A stretch of 40,660 bases of DNA, taken from assembly GCF_001613165.1 (NCBI RefSeq), contig NZ_BDBV01000122.1:1-40660 (forward strand). Reading direction: 5' to 3'. Of this stretch, positions 8,667 to 18,522 are shown in pieces. Position 1 is the first letter of the stretch, and each line of letters begins with the position of its first letter. The translations under genes were made by a program, and so were the position numbers. The notes under the pieces were generated by a model that was given only the letters and a program-made list of their open reading frames with translations, did no database searches and had not been told where the DNA came from. This stretch comes from Nocardia mexicana NBRC 108244 (GTDB lineage: Bacteria; Actinomycetota; Actinomycetes; Mycobacteriales; Mycobacteriaceae).

Positions 8667-9824
8667 TCACACCGGATCCGACATGATCGTCCACTCCGGT
8701 GTGCCGACCGCCATCAGTGCGCGCTTGGTGTCGGCGATCATCCGTGCCGACCCGGCGATCTGGATCTGCCGGTCCGCCCACGCGCCGAAGCTGGCGACCA
8801 CCGCGCCCAGATTACCGATCAGCCGCCGGTGCATGCCGAACGGCGGATCGACCGGCGGATACGGATGCCACCACGGGTTGGACTCGTTCTCGCACACCGG
8901 AATCACGGTCAGCCACGGATTGCTCAGCGACAGCTGCCACATGTTCTCGACGTCGTACAGGTCGCAGGGGTAGCGGCCGCCGATGAAGAAGTGCACCCGC
9001 GGATTCATGCCGCGCCTGCCCATCTCGATCAGCTGGGCGCGCAGCGGCGCGACCCCGGTGCCGGAGCCGATCAGCAGCACGTCGCGGCCGGTGTCGCGCT
9101 CCACGTGCAGCCCGCCCAGCGGCCCGGCGATCAGCCAGGGATCCCCGACCCGGGTCTCGTTGACGATCGCGGGACTCACCCAGCCCGTGCGGACCTTGCG
9201 CACATGGAATTCGATCTCCCCGTACGGGTTCGTCGGGATGGCCGGGGACAGGTAGCGCCACATCTTCGGCCGCTGCGGAATCGACACCGGCACGTACTGC
9301 CCGGCCTGGTACGGGATCGGCGACTCCGACTGCAGCCGCACGATGGCCAGGTCGTCGAGCACCCGGCGGTGGCCGACCACCGTCGCCTCCCAGTACGGCT
9401 GCGAGGTGTCGGAGTTGGCGCCGATCGCCATCGAGGCCGAGATCAGAATGCTGATATCGCGCCAGCCCTCCTCCAGCGGCCGGGTCCAGTTCGGGCCGTT
9501 GTAGGTCCGGAACCCGGCGACCAGCGCGCGCCCGGCCAGGTCGTAGTGGCCCGGCTGAACACCGAACTTGCGATGGTCGCGCGCGAGTTGCTCGAGGAAG
9601 CGCTGGGCACGATCCCAGTCCTCGAGATGGTCGAGGACGAAGCCTATGGCGGTCATCAGCCGCTTGGCCTGCATATCCATCGCCGGTGGGAACAGCTCGC
9701 GCAACTGCGGGTTCTCCGCGAACAGGTGTCCGTAGAACGCGTTGATCAACCGTTCGGGGCCGTTCGGCGCCTCGATCACGGACCGGAAGTTGGCGCGGAC
9801 CAGCGCAGCCGTACGCGCATCCAC
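8667..9824 (-). CDS. Second flavohemoglobin (mycobacterial-type)
   Basis: 385 residues with the same layout as the gene at 6594: globin domain with Tyr31, Phe45, Gln52 and proximal His93 (PGHYDLAGRAL), then the reductase with RYLSPAIP at the FAD site and GSGTGVAPLRAQL at the nucleotide site. Similarity continues to the C-terminus (IAGSARMI..TKRALMA), so this is a true paralogue and not a shadow frame. Key heme residues are kept, which argues that both copies are functional. The transcript probably continues into the stand-alone reductase. A rho-independent terminator upstream at 9895-9917 separates it from the pirin gene. Confidence 0.87.
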   Translation of the reverse strand: MDARTAALVRANFRSVIEAPNGPERLINAFYGHLFAENPQLRELFPPAMDMQAKRLMTAIGFVLDHLEDWDRAQRFLEQLARDHRKFGVQPGHYDLAGRALVAGFRTYNGPNWTRPLEEGWRDISILISASMAIGANSDTSQPYWEATVVGHRRVLDDLAIVRLQSESPIPYQAGQYVPVSIPQRPKMWRYLSPAIPTNPYGEIEFHVRKVRTGWVSPAIVNETRVGDPWLIAGPLGGLHVERDTGRDVLLIGSGTGVAPLRAQLIEMGRRGMNPRVHFFIGGRYPCDLYDVENMWQLSLSNPWLTVIPVCENESNPWWHPYPPVDPPFGMHRRLIGNLGAVVASFGAWADRQIQIAGSARMIADTKRALMAVGTPEWTIMSDPV

Positions 9825-9894
9825 GACGTCGCGCTTCCTTTCTACATAGAACTATCCACCGGCTCACCGGCGGCCCTCGCGGTCCAGTATCCAT

Positions 9895-9917
9895 CAAAAA
9901 ACCGTGGTCGCACGGTT
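9895..9917 (-). terminator. Rho-independent terminator of the MDR-pirin unit
   Basis: On the minus strand, AACCGTG, a CGAC loop and CACGGTT are followed directly by more T residues (TTTTTT in total, two in the stem). This is a perfect 7-bp stem with a T-run, about 118 bp past the pirin stop. It is the most canonical intrinsic terminator in the window. Confidence 0.75.
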
Positions 9918-10034
9918 ATGGGCGGATTGCATTACCCACAAGGCCGGGTGGCGAAACCCGGAACGATCATGATTTCGGGCGGTGGTCAGCGCGGAAAACG
10001 GACGGCGCGAACGACGTTCGACGAGGCAGGACGC

Positions 10035-10892
10035 TCAGTCGGGCGGGAACGGTCCGAAGGCGCCGCGTTTGTAGTCGATCAGGGTTTGCCGGATCTGATC
10101 GTCGGTGTTCATCACGAACGGGCCGTAGGCGACCACCGGCTCGGTGACCGGGCGCCCGGTGCACAGCAGCACGCGCAGCCCGGTATCCGCGGTGATCGAC
10201 AGGGAGGTGTCGGTGTCGGCGACCTCGAGATGCACCACCTGACCCGCACGGGCGGTGGTGCCGTCGGTGCCGAAGCGTCCGCTGCCGTCGAGCAGATATG
10301 CGAAGCCGCGCTGTCCCGCCGGGATCTCCTGGCTCAGGGTGTGCCCCGGCTCGACGCGGGCATCGACCAGGGTGACCGGCACGTGGCCGGACGCGGGCCC
10401 GGCGATATCGCCGGATCGCCCGGCGAAGACCCGCACGAGCGCCCCGTCCTCGGTCCGCACCGGCATCTCCGCGCCGCGCAGGTCCCGGGCCGACGGTTCG
10501 GCGAACTTGTCGGCGGCGGGCAGGTTCAGCCACAGCTGCAGGGTGTGCACCGGGCGCCCGCGATGGGCGGCCTCCGCGCGCAGGATGCCGCGCCCGGCCG
10601 TCAGCCAGTGCGCGTCACCGGGTTCCAGTACGCAGCGGCCGCCGCGGTTGTCGCGGCGTTCGAGTTCGCCGTCGACGACGTAGGTGAGGGTTTCGAAGCC
10701 GCGCATCGGGAGCCAGTCGAATCCCGTTGCGCTGAACCAGTTCTCGGACAACTGCAGGAACGGGTCGCTGGCCGACCAGTTGCCCGGCGCGATCACCAGG
10801 GCCGAGTTGTCGCTACCGCCGCTGGGGCCGCGGTCGATCCGGTTGCGGACCGCGGCGACCGCACGACCGGGGAGGTGTGCCGCTGTCGTCAT
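10035..10892 (-). CDS. Pirin-like bicupin protein lacking most metal ligands
   Basis: 285-residue bicupin of the pirin family, recognised by RGFETLTYVVDGELERRD, LEPGDAHWLTAGRGI and the second cupin (GHVPVTLVDARVEPGHTLSQEIP). Active pirins and quercetin dioxygenases bind Fe or another metal through two His of an HPHRGFET-type motif and the His and Glu of GIxHSE. Here these read WLPMRGFET and GILRAEA, so three of the four ligands are replaced and only the Glu remains. Dioxygenase activity is therefore unlikely; a binding or regulatory role is possible (inference). It lies 80 bp downstream of the MDR gene on the same strand. Confidence 0.85.
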   Translation of the reverse strand: MTTAAHLPGRAVAAVRNRIDRGPSGGSDNSALVIAPGNWSASDPFLQLSENWFSATGFDWLPMRGFETLTYVVDGELERRDNRGGRCVLEPGDAHWLTAGRGILRAEAAHRGRPVHTLQLWLNLPAADKFAEPSARDLRGAEMPVRTEDGALVRVFAGRSGDIAGPASGHVPVTLVDARVEPGHTLSQEIPAGQRGFAYLLDGSGRFGTDGTTARAGQVVHLEVADTDTSLSITADTGLRVLLCTGRPVTEPVVAYGPFVMNTDDQIRQTLIDYKRGAFGPFPPD

Positions 10893-10918
10893 GAGGGACT
10901 CCCTCTGTCGCAGGTCGT

Positions 10919-10956
10919 GACGCCCCTCAGATCGTGACCGACGAATGCGGGGCGTC
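10919..10956. promoter_or_regulatory. Inverted repeat between MDR and pirin genes
   Basis: Perfect 8-bp arms GACGCCCC (10919-10926) and GGGGCGTC (10949-10956) separated by 22 bases, in the 80-bp spacer upstream of the pirin gene. It could be an operator or an attenuator hairpin; its role is not known. Confidence 0.4.
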
Positions 10957-10972
10957 CCGGGGCTGGGAATCC

Positions 10973-11905
10973 TCAGACGACGAGCACGGTCTTGCCGCGG
11001 GCGCCGCTCGCGCCCAGCACGCCGGGAGCGTCGGTGAGCGGGCGGACCGCATCGATCGGGACCACCACATCGCCGTCGGCCACGCGCTGCAGCAGGCGGC
11101 GCAGTTCCCGGGACCCGCCGGTGGATTCGAAGTTGCCGCCCTTCAGGCCGCGGGCGCGCAGGTCGGCCTCGTCGGCGGCGAAGATCGTGCTGTAGACCAG
11201 GCCGCCCGGCCGCACGACCTGGGTGAGGTCCGCCAGTTGCGGTGCGGGGGAGACCAGGTCGAACAGCACGTCGATGCCGTCCGGATGGGCGAAGTGCACC
11301 GAGTCGCCGACCGGGGCCCGGGTGTAGTCAACCACCTCGGTCGCGCCCAGCCGGATCATCCGGTCGCTGTCGTCGGGCCGGGCCGTGGCGATCACCTGTG
11401 CCCCGGCCGTGGCGGCCAGCTGCACCAGGAACGACCCGACGCCGCCCGCCGCGCCGTTGATCAGCACCAGTTGCCCGGAGTCGATGCCGGTCGCGTCGGC
11501 CAGGTCCTGGGCGGTGAGCCCGGCCGTCGGCAGCGCGGCGGCCTGCAGGGCGGTGACCTCGTCTGGGATCAGGGTGGCCCGGTCCTCGGGCGCGGTGGTG
11601 AATTCGGCGAAGGTGCCGTGCCCGATCGGCGGGACCAGGAACTTTCCCGCCACCCGGTCGCCGATCCCGAAGGCGCTGACGTCGGCGCCCACGGCCGAGA
11701 CCGTCCCGGCGCCGTCGACGCCCGGGATCATCGGAAAGTCGTAGGGGAGCTTGCCGTCCAGGATGCCGTCGATGAGCTTGCGGTCGTAGGGATTGACGCC
11801 GGCCGCCTCGATCCGGATCTGGATGCTGCCGGGGCCCGGCTCCGGCGTCGGCATATCGGCCGGCACGAGCCGGCCGCCGAACTCGTGTACCACCATCGCG
11901 CGCAT
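10973..11905 (-). CDS. Quinone oxidoreductase-like MDR protein (NADPH-dependent)
   Basis: 310 residues from the ATG at 11905 (MRAMVVHEFGG). The open frame extends 76 codons upstream through a hairpin repeat, but the family starts here. GroES-like fold (about 25-115: AAGVNPYDRKLIDG, IPGVDGAGTVSAVG, GDRVAGK) then a Rossmann domain with the glycine motif INGAAGGVGSFLVQLA (about 145). The Cys/His ligands of catalytic-zinc alcohol dehydrogenases are absent, which fits zinc-independent quinone or enone reductases. Substrate unknown. It is probably co-transcribed with the pirin-like gene and divergent from clpB. Confidence 0.88.
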   Translation of the reverse strand: MRAMVVHEFGGRLVPADMPTPEPGPGSIQIRIEAAGVNPYDRKLIDGILDGKLPYDFPMIPGVDGAGTVSAVGADVSAFGIGDRVAGKFLVPPIGHGTFAEFTTAPEDRATLIPDEVTALQAAALPTAGLTAQDLADATGIDSGQLVLINGAAGGVGSFLVQLAATAGAQVIATARPDDSDRMIRLGATEVVDYTRAPVGDSVHFAHPDGIDVLFDLVSPAPQLADLTQVVRPGGLVYSTIFAADEADLRARGLKGGNFESTGGSRELRRLLQRVADGDVVVPIDAVRPLTDAPGVLGASGARGKTVLVV

Positions 11906-11997
11906 CGCTGCTCCATTCGTCCGGAACGGGTGTTCGGTCAGCTGGGTGATGCGTCGAGCACGGCCATCGTAGGCAGAGTGCACCGAATAGTTATGCA

Positions 11998-12020
11998 TCC
12001 CGGCCAAAAGCGTGCCGGGA
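11998..12020 (+). repeat. Dispersed hairpin repeat, copy 4
   Basis: Arms TCCCGGC and GCCGGGA around CAAAAGCGT, in the MDR-clpB divergent spacer. It faces copy 5, 65 bases away, with the opposite mutual orientation from the other pairs. Confidence 0.85.
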
Positions 12021-12085
12021 ATGAGAGGTATGCCCCCAAGGGATGCGCGCGGGTGCTGGGATGATCTCAACCATGCTCCCTTTGC

Positions 12086-12109
12086 TCCCGGCGCGTTTTT
12101 CGGCCGGGA
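12086..12109 (-). repeat. Dispersed hairpin repeat, copy 5
   Basis: Arms TCCCGGC and GCCGGGA with a loop one base longer than usual (CGAAAAACGC on the minus strand). It ends four bases before the clpB HAIR box. Confidence 0.8.
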
Positions 12110-12113
12110 TAGA

Positions 12114-12146
12114 CTTGAGCGGAACACACTCAACTTCTACGGCGTT
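12114..12146 (+). promoter_or_regulatory. clpB promoter: HAIR box with an embedded SigH-type -35
   Basis: CTTGAGC (12114-12120), seven bases, ACTCAAC (12128-12134) gives the HAIR core TTGAG-N9-CTCAA. Inside it, GGAAC (12121-12125) is followed 18 bases later by GTT (12144-12146), a SigH-type promoter. The -35 element lies within the HspR site, so binding of the two should be mutually exclusive (inference). The clpB start is about 55 bp further on. Confidence 0.8.
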
Positions 12147-12200
12147 GAACTGATCGGAGCGGCACACCGGGCTGCTCGATCGACAAGTAGGAAGGTGCAC

Positions 12201-14756
<2,556 letters not shown>

Positions 14757-14815
14757 GAGGGAGAGGCGAACGCCGCAGCGCGGGGCACTTACCTGCTGTA
14801 TTCCGGATCTGCACC

Positions 14816-14828
14816 TACGCTGGACTGC
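14816..14828 (+). promoter_or_regulatory. Probable -10 box, leaderless start
   Basis: TACGCT at 14816-14821 ends seven bases before the ATG at 14829. This spacing is typical of leaderless actinobacterial transcripts, and no Shine-Dalgarno sequence is seen. Confidence 0.45.
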
Positions 14829-15680
14829 ATGACGAATCCGAGTGACCCGTGGGCGCAGCGGCCGGATTCGCCCGACGCGCCGACCGAACGGGTCGGCCCG
14901 TCGGAGCGGCCGGGCGAGCCGGAGCTGCACACATCGGAGTACTCGGAGGCGTACGGCCAAGGGGCCGATCCGACTGTGGCGTACCAGTATCCGCAGCCGC
15001 ATCAGCCCACGCAGGCCTATCCGTATTTCGACCAGCCGCCCGGGCCCAATGCCACCCGGGAGCTGCCGCCGTACGACAGTGCCTGGGGCGGATACGAGGA
15101 TCCCTACGGCGCCCACCCGGCGCCGGGGTACGCCCAGCAGGGCGTCGGCCCCGGCGGTGTGCCGCCCGGCGGTGTGCCGCCCGGACCACCCGGAGAACCG
15201 CCGCGCCGCAGCCGCACGGGTCTGTGGATAGCCCTCACCGCGGCCATCTTCGTGCTGGTGGTGCTGGGCGGAATCGCCGCGGGGCTGTTCCTTGCCGGGG
15301 ACGATTCCTCGTCCTCCACGACGGCCGGTGGCAGCGGCACCCGATCGACGGCCTCGCGTATCCCGGTCGTCCCGCCGAACCCCTCCGGCAGCCAGCAGCC
15401 GGGGCTGCCGCCGCTGCCGGGCCTCGGCGATATCGACGACATCGGCGCCACCATGGGCACGATCAGCACCAACGACGGCTCCACCTTGACCATCGAGTCG
15501 CTGCTGAGTACGACGGTCATCGTGCACACCGACGCGCAGACCCAGGTCATCGCGTCGGGATCGAGCGCGGTCACCGATCTGCACCCCGGCGACATGGTGG
15601 TGGTGCAGGGCGACAAGGCTCCGGACGGCTCCATCCTGGCCAAAATCATCATCAGCACCTCGGTCACGCCGCCGAGATAG
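14829..15680 (+). CDS. Proline-rich membrane-anchored protein with DUF5666-type domain
   Basis: 283 residues. The N-terminal 125 residues are rich in Pro, Gly, Tyr and Gln and are probably cytoplasmic. They end in a basic stretch (RRSRTG), then one membrane helix (about 132-158), a Ser/Thr/Pro linker and an outside beta domain (about 205-280; GTISTNDGSTLTIES, VIVHTDAQTQV, LHPGDMVVVQGDK). That domain resembles DUF5666, an OB-like module of unknown ligand. The likely place of action is the cell envelope. The start appears leaderless, with a -10-like TACGCT seven bases upstream. Confidence 0.75.
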   Translation: MTNPSDPWAQRPDSPDAPTERVGPSERPGEPELHTSEYSEAYGQGADPTVAYQYPQPHQPTQAYPYFDQPPGPNATRELPPYDSAWGGYEDPYGAHPAPGYAQQGVGPGGVPPGGVPPGPPGEPPRRSRTGLWIALTAAIFVLVVLGGIAAGLFLAGDDSSSSTTAGGSGTRSTASRIPVVPPNPSGSQQPGLPPLPGLGDIDDIGATMGTISTNDGSTLTIESLLSTTVIVHTDAQTQVIASGSSAVTDLHPGDMVVVQGDKAPDGSILAKIIISTSVTPPR

Positions 15681-15794
15681 CCGCTCCCGCGCCGCCGGTG
15701 CGACCGCGCCCCGCGCCGTCGTGGGACGCGTCAACCCGCCACGCACCGGCGTGCACCCACCGTGGCGCGCACGCGCCAACTAGACTCGACTGCG

Positions 15795-17138
15795 ATGACC
15801 GCAGCAATCTGGTTCGGGCTTGCCGCGATCGCACTGGTGGGTGCGATCGTGCTGTTGTATTTCGATCGGCTCCAGCGGCAGCGGACCGGTCATGTGCGGC
15901 AGGTCTGGGCAAAGTCGCAGGGCTACACCTACGTATCCGTCGAACCGTCGCTGGCGTCCAACTGGCGCCGCGGGGCCATGGCCAAACTCGGCTACCTCTC
16001 CGCCGTGGACGTGGTCTCGGGCAACCGCAAGGGCGAGAAGTTCGTGCTGTTCGATCTGGAGGACGCGGCGACGCTCGTCGCGGTGCGCCGCCAGATCGGC
16101 TCCGACATCGATATCGACCTGCGGCTGAAAACGGCCGCGCCGCCGAAGGACGCCGATCTGGAGCTGCTCGGCGCTATCGGTGACCGCGTGGTGTTCGCGA
16201 CCAATCCGGATATCGCCCGCCACGCCGTCGACCAGCGCATGGTCGCCTTCATCGAGTCGCTGCCGGATTCGGTGCAGCAGCTGTGGAGCGAGGGCAACTG
16301 GACCCTGGGCATGCTGCCGGTCGGCACCACGTCGCGGGACTGGGAGGGCGCCATCGACGCGGTTCTGCGGCTGTCCGGCCTGCTGCACGTGCTGCCCCCC
16401 GTGGCCGGTGGTTCCGACTCGGGCCGCCGCGACGGCGATATGCACGATCCGGGCCGTCCCCGCCCGCGGCCTCGGGGCGCCGAGCCGGACGAGGACGACT
16501 ACCAGGAGCAGGATTCGCGCTACGCGACTTCGCGTTTCGACGACGACGCGGAGTACGACCGCGCCTACGACGACGATCGCCCGTATGACGAGGGCAGGTC
16601 CTACGACGAGGACCGTCCCGATGCGTACGACGAGGGTGGTCCGTACGGCGGTGACCGGGCCTACGGCAAGGACGGCGGCTACGACGAGGGTGGTCCGTAC
16701 GGCGGCGATCGGGCCTACGCCAAGAACAGCTCCGACGACGAAGGCGCTCCGTACGGTGACCGCGCCTACCGCGAGGACCGCTCCTACGAGGCGGACCGGG
16801 ACCGCGGCGTGCGCGACGACCGCCGCTACGAGTACGAGGACGAGGACGCCGATTTCGCCCCGCTGGTCAAGGACATCGCGGGCGAGACCGATCCGGAACC
16901 GCCGCGCCGCCCGCAGCTGGCCGTCGTGCCCGATCCGCGCCAGCGCATCCGGCGCGACTGGCCGCCCGCCGAGGAGCTACCGGAGGACGACGAGACCGAT
17001 TCCCCCGCAGCCGATTTCGACGACGATTTCGTCGAGGACGATTGGCGCGAGGGACGCACCCGCGACGAACTTCCCGATCAGCCGGGTGGTCCGTTTCACC
17101 CCGGGTTCCGCCCGTATCAGGGCCCCGCACCCCGATGA
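15795..17138 (+). CDS. Envelope protein with acidic repeat tail (Rv0383c-like)
   Basis: 447 residues from the ATG at 15795. A TAGACT -10-like box ends eight bases before it, suggesting a leaderless transcript; an upstream in-frame GTG at 15762 is less likely. An N-terminal membrane helix (about 3-24) is followed by a folded domain to about residue 215. The remainder is a highly charged, disordered tail rich in Asp, Glu, Arg and Tyr, with 18-residue tandem units of the type YDEGGPYGGDRAY (16626-16784). Its place beside clpB and pyrE suggests the conserved mycobacterial protein Rv0383c, whose function is not established. The tail is probably low-complexity and fast evolving. Confidence 0.7.
   Translation: MTAAIWFGLAAIALVGAIVLLYFDRLQRQRTGHVRQVWAKSQGYTYVSVEPSLASNWRRGAMAKLGYLSAVDVVSGNRKGEKFVLFDLEDAATLVAVRRQIGSDIDIDLRLKTAAPPKDADLELLGAIGDRVVFATNPDIARHAVDQRMVAFIESLPDSVQQLWSEGNWTLGMLPVGTTSRDWEGAIDAVLRLSGLLHVLPPVAGGSDSGRRDGDMHDPGRPRPRPRGAEPDEDDYQEQDSRYATSRFDDDAEYDRAYDDDRPYDEGRSYDEDRPDAYDEGGPYGGDRAYGKDGGYDEGGPYGGDRAYAKNSSDDEGAPYGDRAYREDRSYEADRDRGVRDDRRYEYEDEDADFAPLVKDIAGETDPEPPRRPQLAVVPDPRQRIRRDWPPAEELPEDDETDSPAADFDDDFVEDDWREGRTRDELPDQPGGPFHPGFRPYQGPAPR
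16626..16784 (+). repeat. 54-nt in-frame tandem repeat
   Basis: Units start at 16626 and 16680 (54 nt, 18 residues each), with a third, shorter and diverged unit from 16734. They encode the DEG-PYG-DRAY block of the acidic tail. The period keeps the frame. Confidence 0.8.
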
Positions 17139-17159
17139 CGGGTGCGGGATGATTGCAGC

Positions 17160-17972
17160 ATGAGCGATACCTCTGCTGCCGCGCGCCTGCCGGGCGCCAC
17201 CCGTCCCGTCGCCGTGATCACCGGCCCCACCTCCGGAATCGGACAGGGCTATGCCGAGCGCCTGGCCTCGCTCGGCTACGACCTGGTGCTGGTGGCACGC
17301 GACGAGCAGCGACTCACCGCGCTCTCCGAGGATCTGCACCGGCGCTTCGACACCCGGTCCGAGGTGCTGCGCGCCGATCTGGCCGACTGCGCCGACCGCG
17401 ATCGAGTCGCCGCCCGCCTCGACAAGGGCGTCGAATTCCTGGTCAACAATGCGGGTTTCGGCCTGTCCGGCGAATTCTGGTCCGTCGACCCGGCGCGCCT
17501 GCAGGCGCAGTTGGATGTCAACGTCACCGCCGTGGTGCAGCTGACCAGGGCGGCGCTGCCCTCGATGATCGCCGCGGCCAAGGGTTCGGTCGTGAATGTG
17601 GCCAGCGTCGCGGGCCTGGTGCCCGGACGCGGCTCGACCTATTCGGCCTCGAAGGCCTACGTCATATCCTTTACCGAAGGACTGGCCGGCGGGCTCGCCG
17701 GCACCGGGGTCCGGGTGCAGGCGCTGTGCCCGGGCTTCGTGCGCACCGAATTCCATCGGCGAGCGGGAATCGAAATGTCCTCGCTGCCGAAACCGATGTG
17801 GCTGAGTGTGGATCAGGTCGTGGCCGGTTCGATGCACGACCTGGAGAAGGACCGGGTGATCAGCGTGCCCGGTGTGCAGTACAAAGCGCTGACGGCGGTC
17901 GCCGGACTGATCCCGAGGTCCGTGCAGGTCCGCCTCAACCGAGGCATGTTCAACGCACGCGGAAGGACATAA
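17160..17972 (+). CDS. Short-chain dehydrogenase/reductase (SDR)
   Basis: 270 residues from the ATG at 17160 (MSDTSAAAR); an in-frame GTG at 17142 would add six residues. It has the cofactor motif TGPTSGIG, the structural NNAGFG, and the catalytic Ser-Tyr-Lys set (NVASVAGL...STYSASKAY). Classical SDR fold and length; after position 2 of the Rossmann strand the sequence VLVARDEQRL suggests NADP(H), but this is not certain. The C-terminal IPRSVQVRLNRGMFN is basic. The substrate is unknown. It lies four bases before pyrE, so they probably share a transcript. Confidence 0.88.
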   Translation: MSDTSAAARLPGATRPVAVITGPTSGIGQGYAERLASLGYDLVLVARDEQRLTALSEDLHRRFDTRSEVLRADLADCADRDRVAARLDKGVEFLVNNAGFGLSGEFWSVDPARLQAQLDVNVTAVVQLTRAALPSMIAAAKGSVVNVASVAGLVPGRGSTYSASKAYVISFTEGLAGGLAGTGVRVQALCPGFVRTEFHRRAGIEMSSLPKPMWLSVDQVVAGSMHDLEKDRVISVPGVQYKALTAVAGLIPRSVQVRLNRGMFNARGRT

Positions 17973-17976
17973 ATAC

Positions 17977-18522
17977 ATGATCGAGTCCACGACGGACCGA
18001 GACAGATTGGCGGAGCTCGTGCGCGAGCTCGCCGTCGTGCACGGCAGGGTCATCCTGTCGTCGGGCAAGGAAGCCGACTACTACGTCGACCTGCGCCGGG
18101 CAACCCTGCAGCATCAGGCCGGGCCGCTGATCGGCACGCTGCTGCGCGAGCTGGTCTCCGACTGGGAGTTCGACGCCGTCGGCGGGCTCACCATGGGCGC
18201 CGACCCGGTCGCCCTGGCCATGCTGCACGCGCCGGGCCGCCCGCTGGACGCGTTCGTGGTGCGCAAGGCCGCCAAGACGCACGGCATGCAGCGCCAGATC
18301 GAGGGTCCGGACGTGGCGGGCAAGCGGGTGCTGGTGGTGGAGGACACCACCACCACGGGAAATTCGCCGCTCACCGCGGTGCGCGCGCTGCGCGACGCCG
18401 GGGCGACCGTGGTCGGGGTGGCCACCGTCGTCGACCGGGAAACCGGCGCGGACAAGGTGATTGCGGAGGAGGGCCTGGAGTACCGGTCGATTCTCGGACT
18501 GAAGGATCTGGCGCTCGGATGA
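17977..18522 (+). CDS. pyrE: Orotate phosphoribosyltransferase
   Basis: Makes orotidine monophosphate from orotate and PRPP in pyrimidine synthesis. It has 181 residues. The PRPP-binding loop VLVVEDTTTTGNS is at about 110-122, and other conserved stretches are SSGKEADYYVDLR and GGLTMGADPVA. The start ATG follows the SDR stop by four bases. The stop overlaps the next gene by four bases (ATGA), so translation of the KAS III gene is probably coupled. Linkage of pyrE to clpB matches the mycobacterial order. Confidence 0.96.
   Translation: MIESTTDRDRLAELVRELAVVHGRVILSSGKEADYYVDLRRATLQHQAGPLIGTLLRELVSDWEFDAVGGLTMGADPVALAMLHAPGRPLDAFVVRKAAKTHGMQRQIEGPDVAGKRVLVVEDTTTTGNSPLTAVRALRDAGATVVGVATVVDRETGADKVIAEEGLEYRSILGLKDLALG

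Noticed and set aside
8550..10937. 795-codon plus-strand frame across the flavohemoglobin and pirin genes
   Set aside because: It is opposite two clearly conserved minus-strand genes and has no domain of its own.
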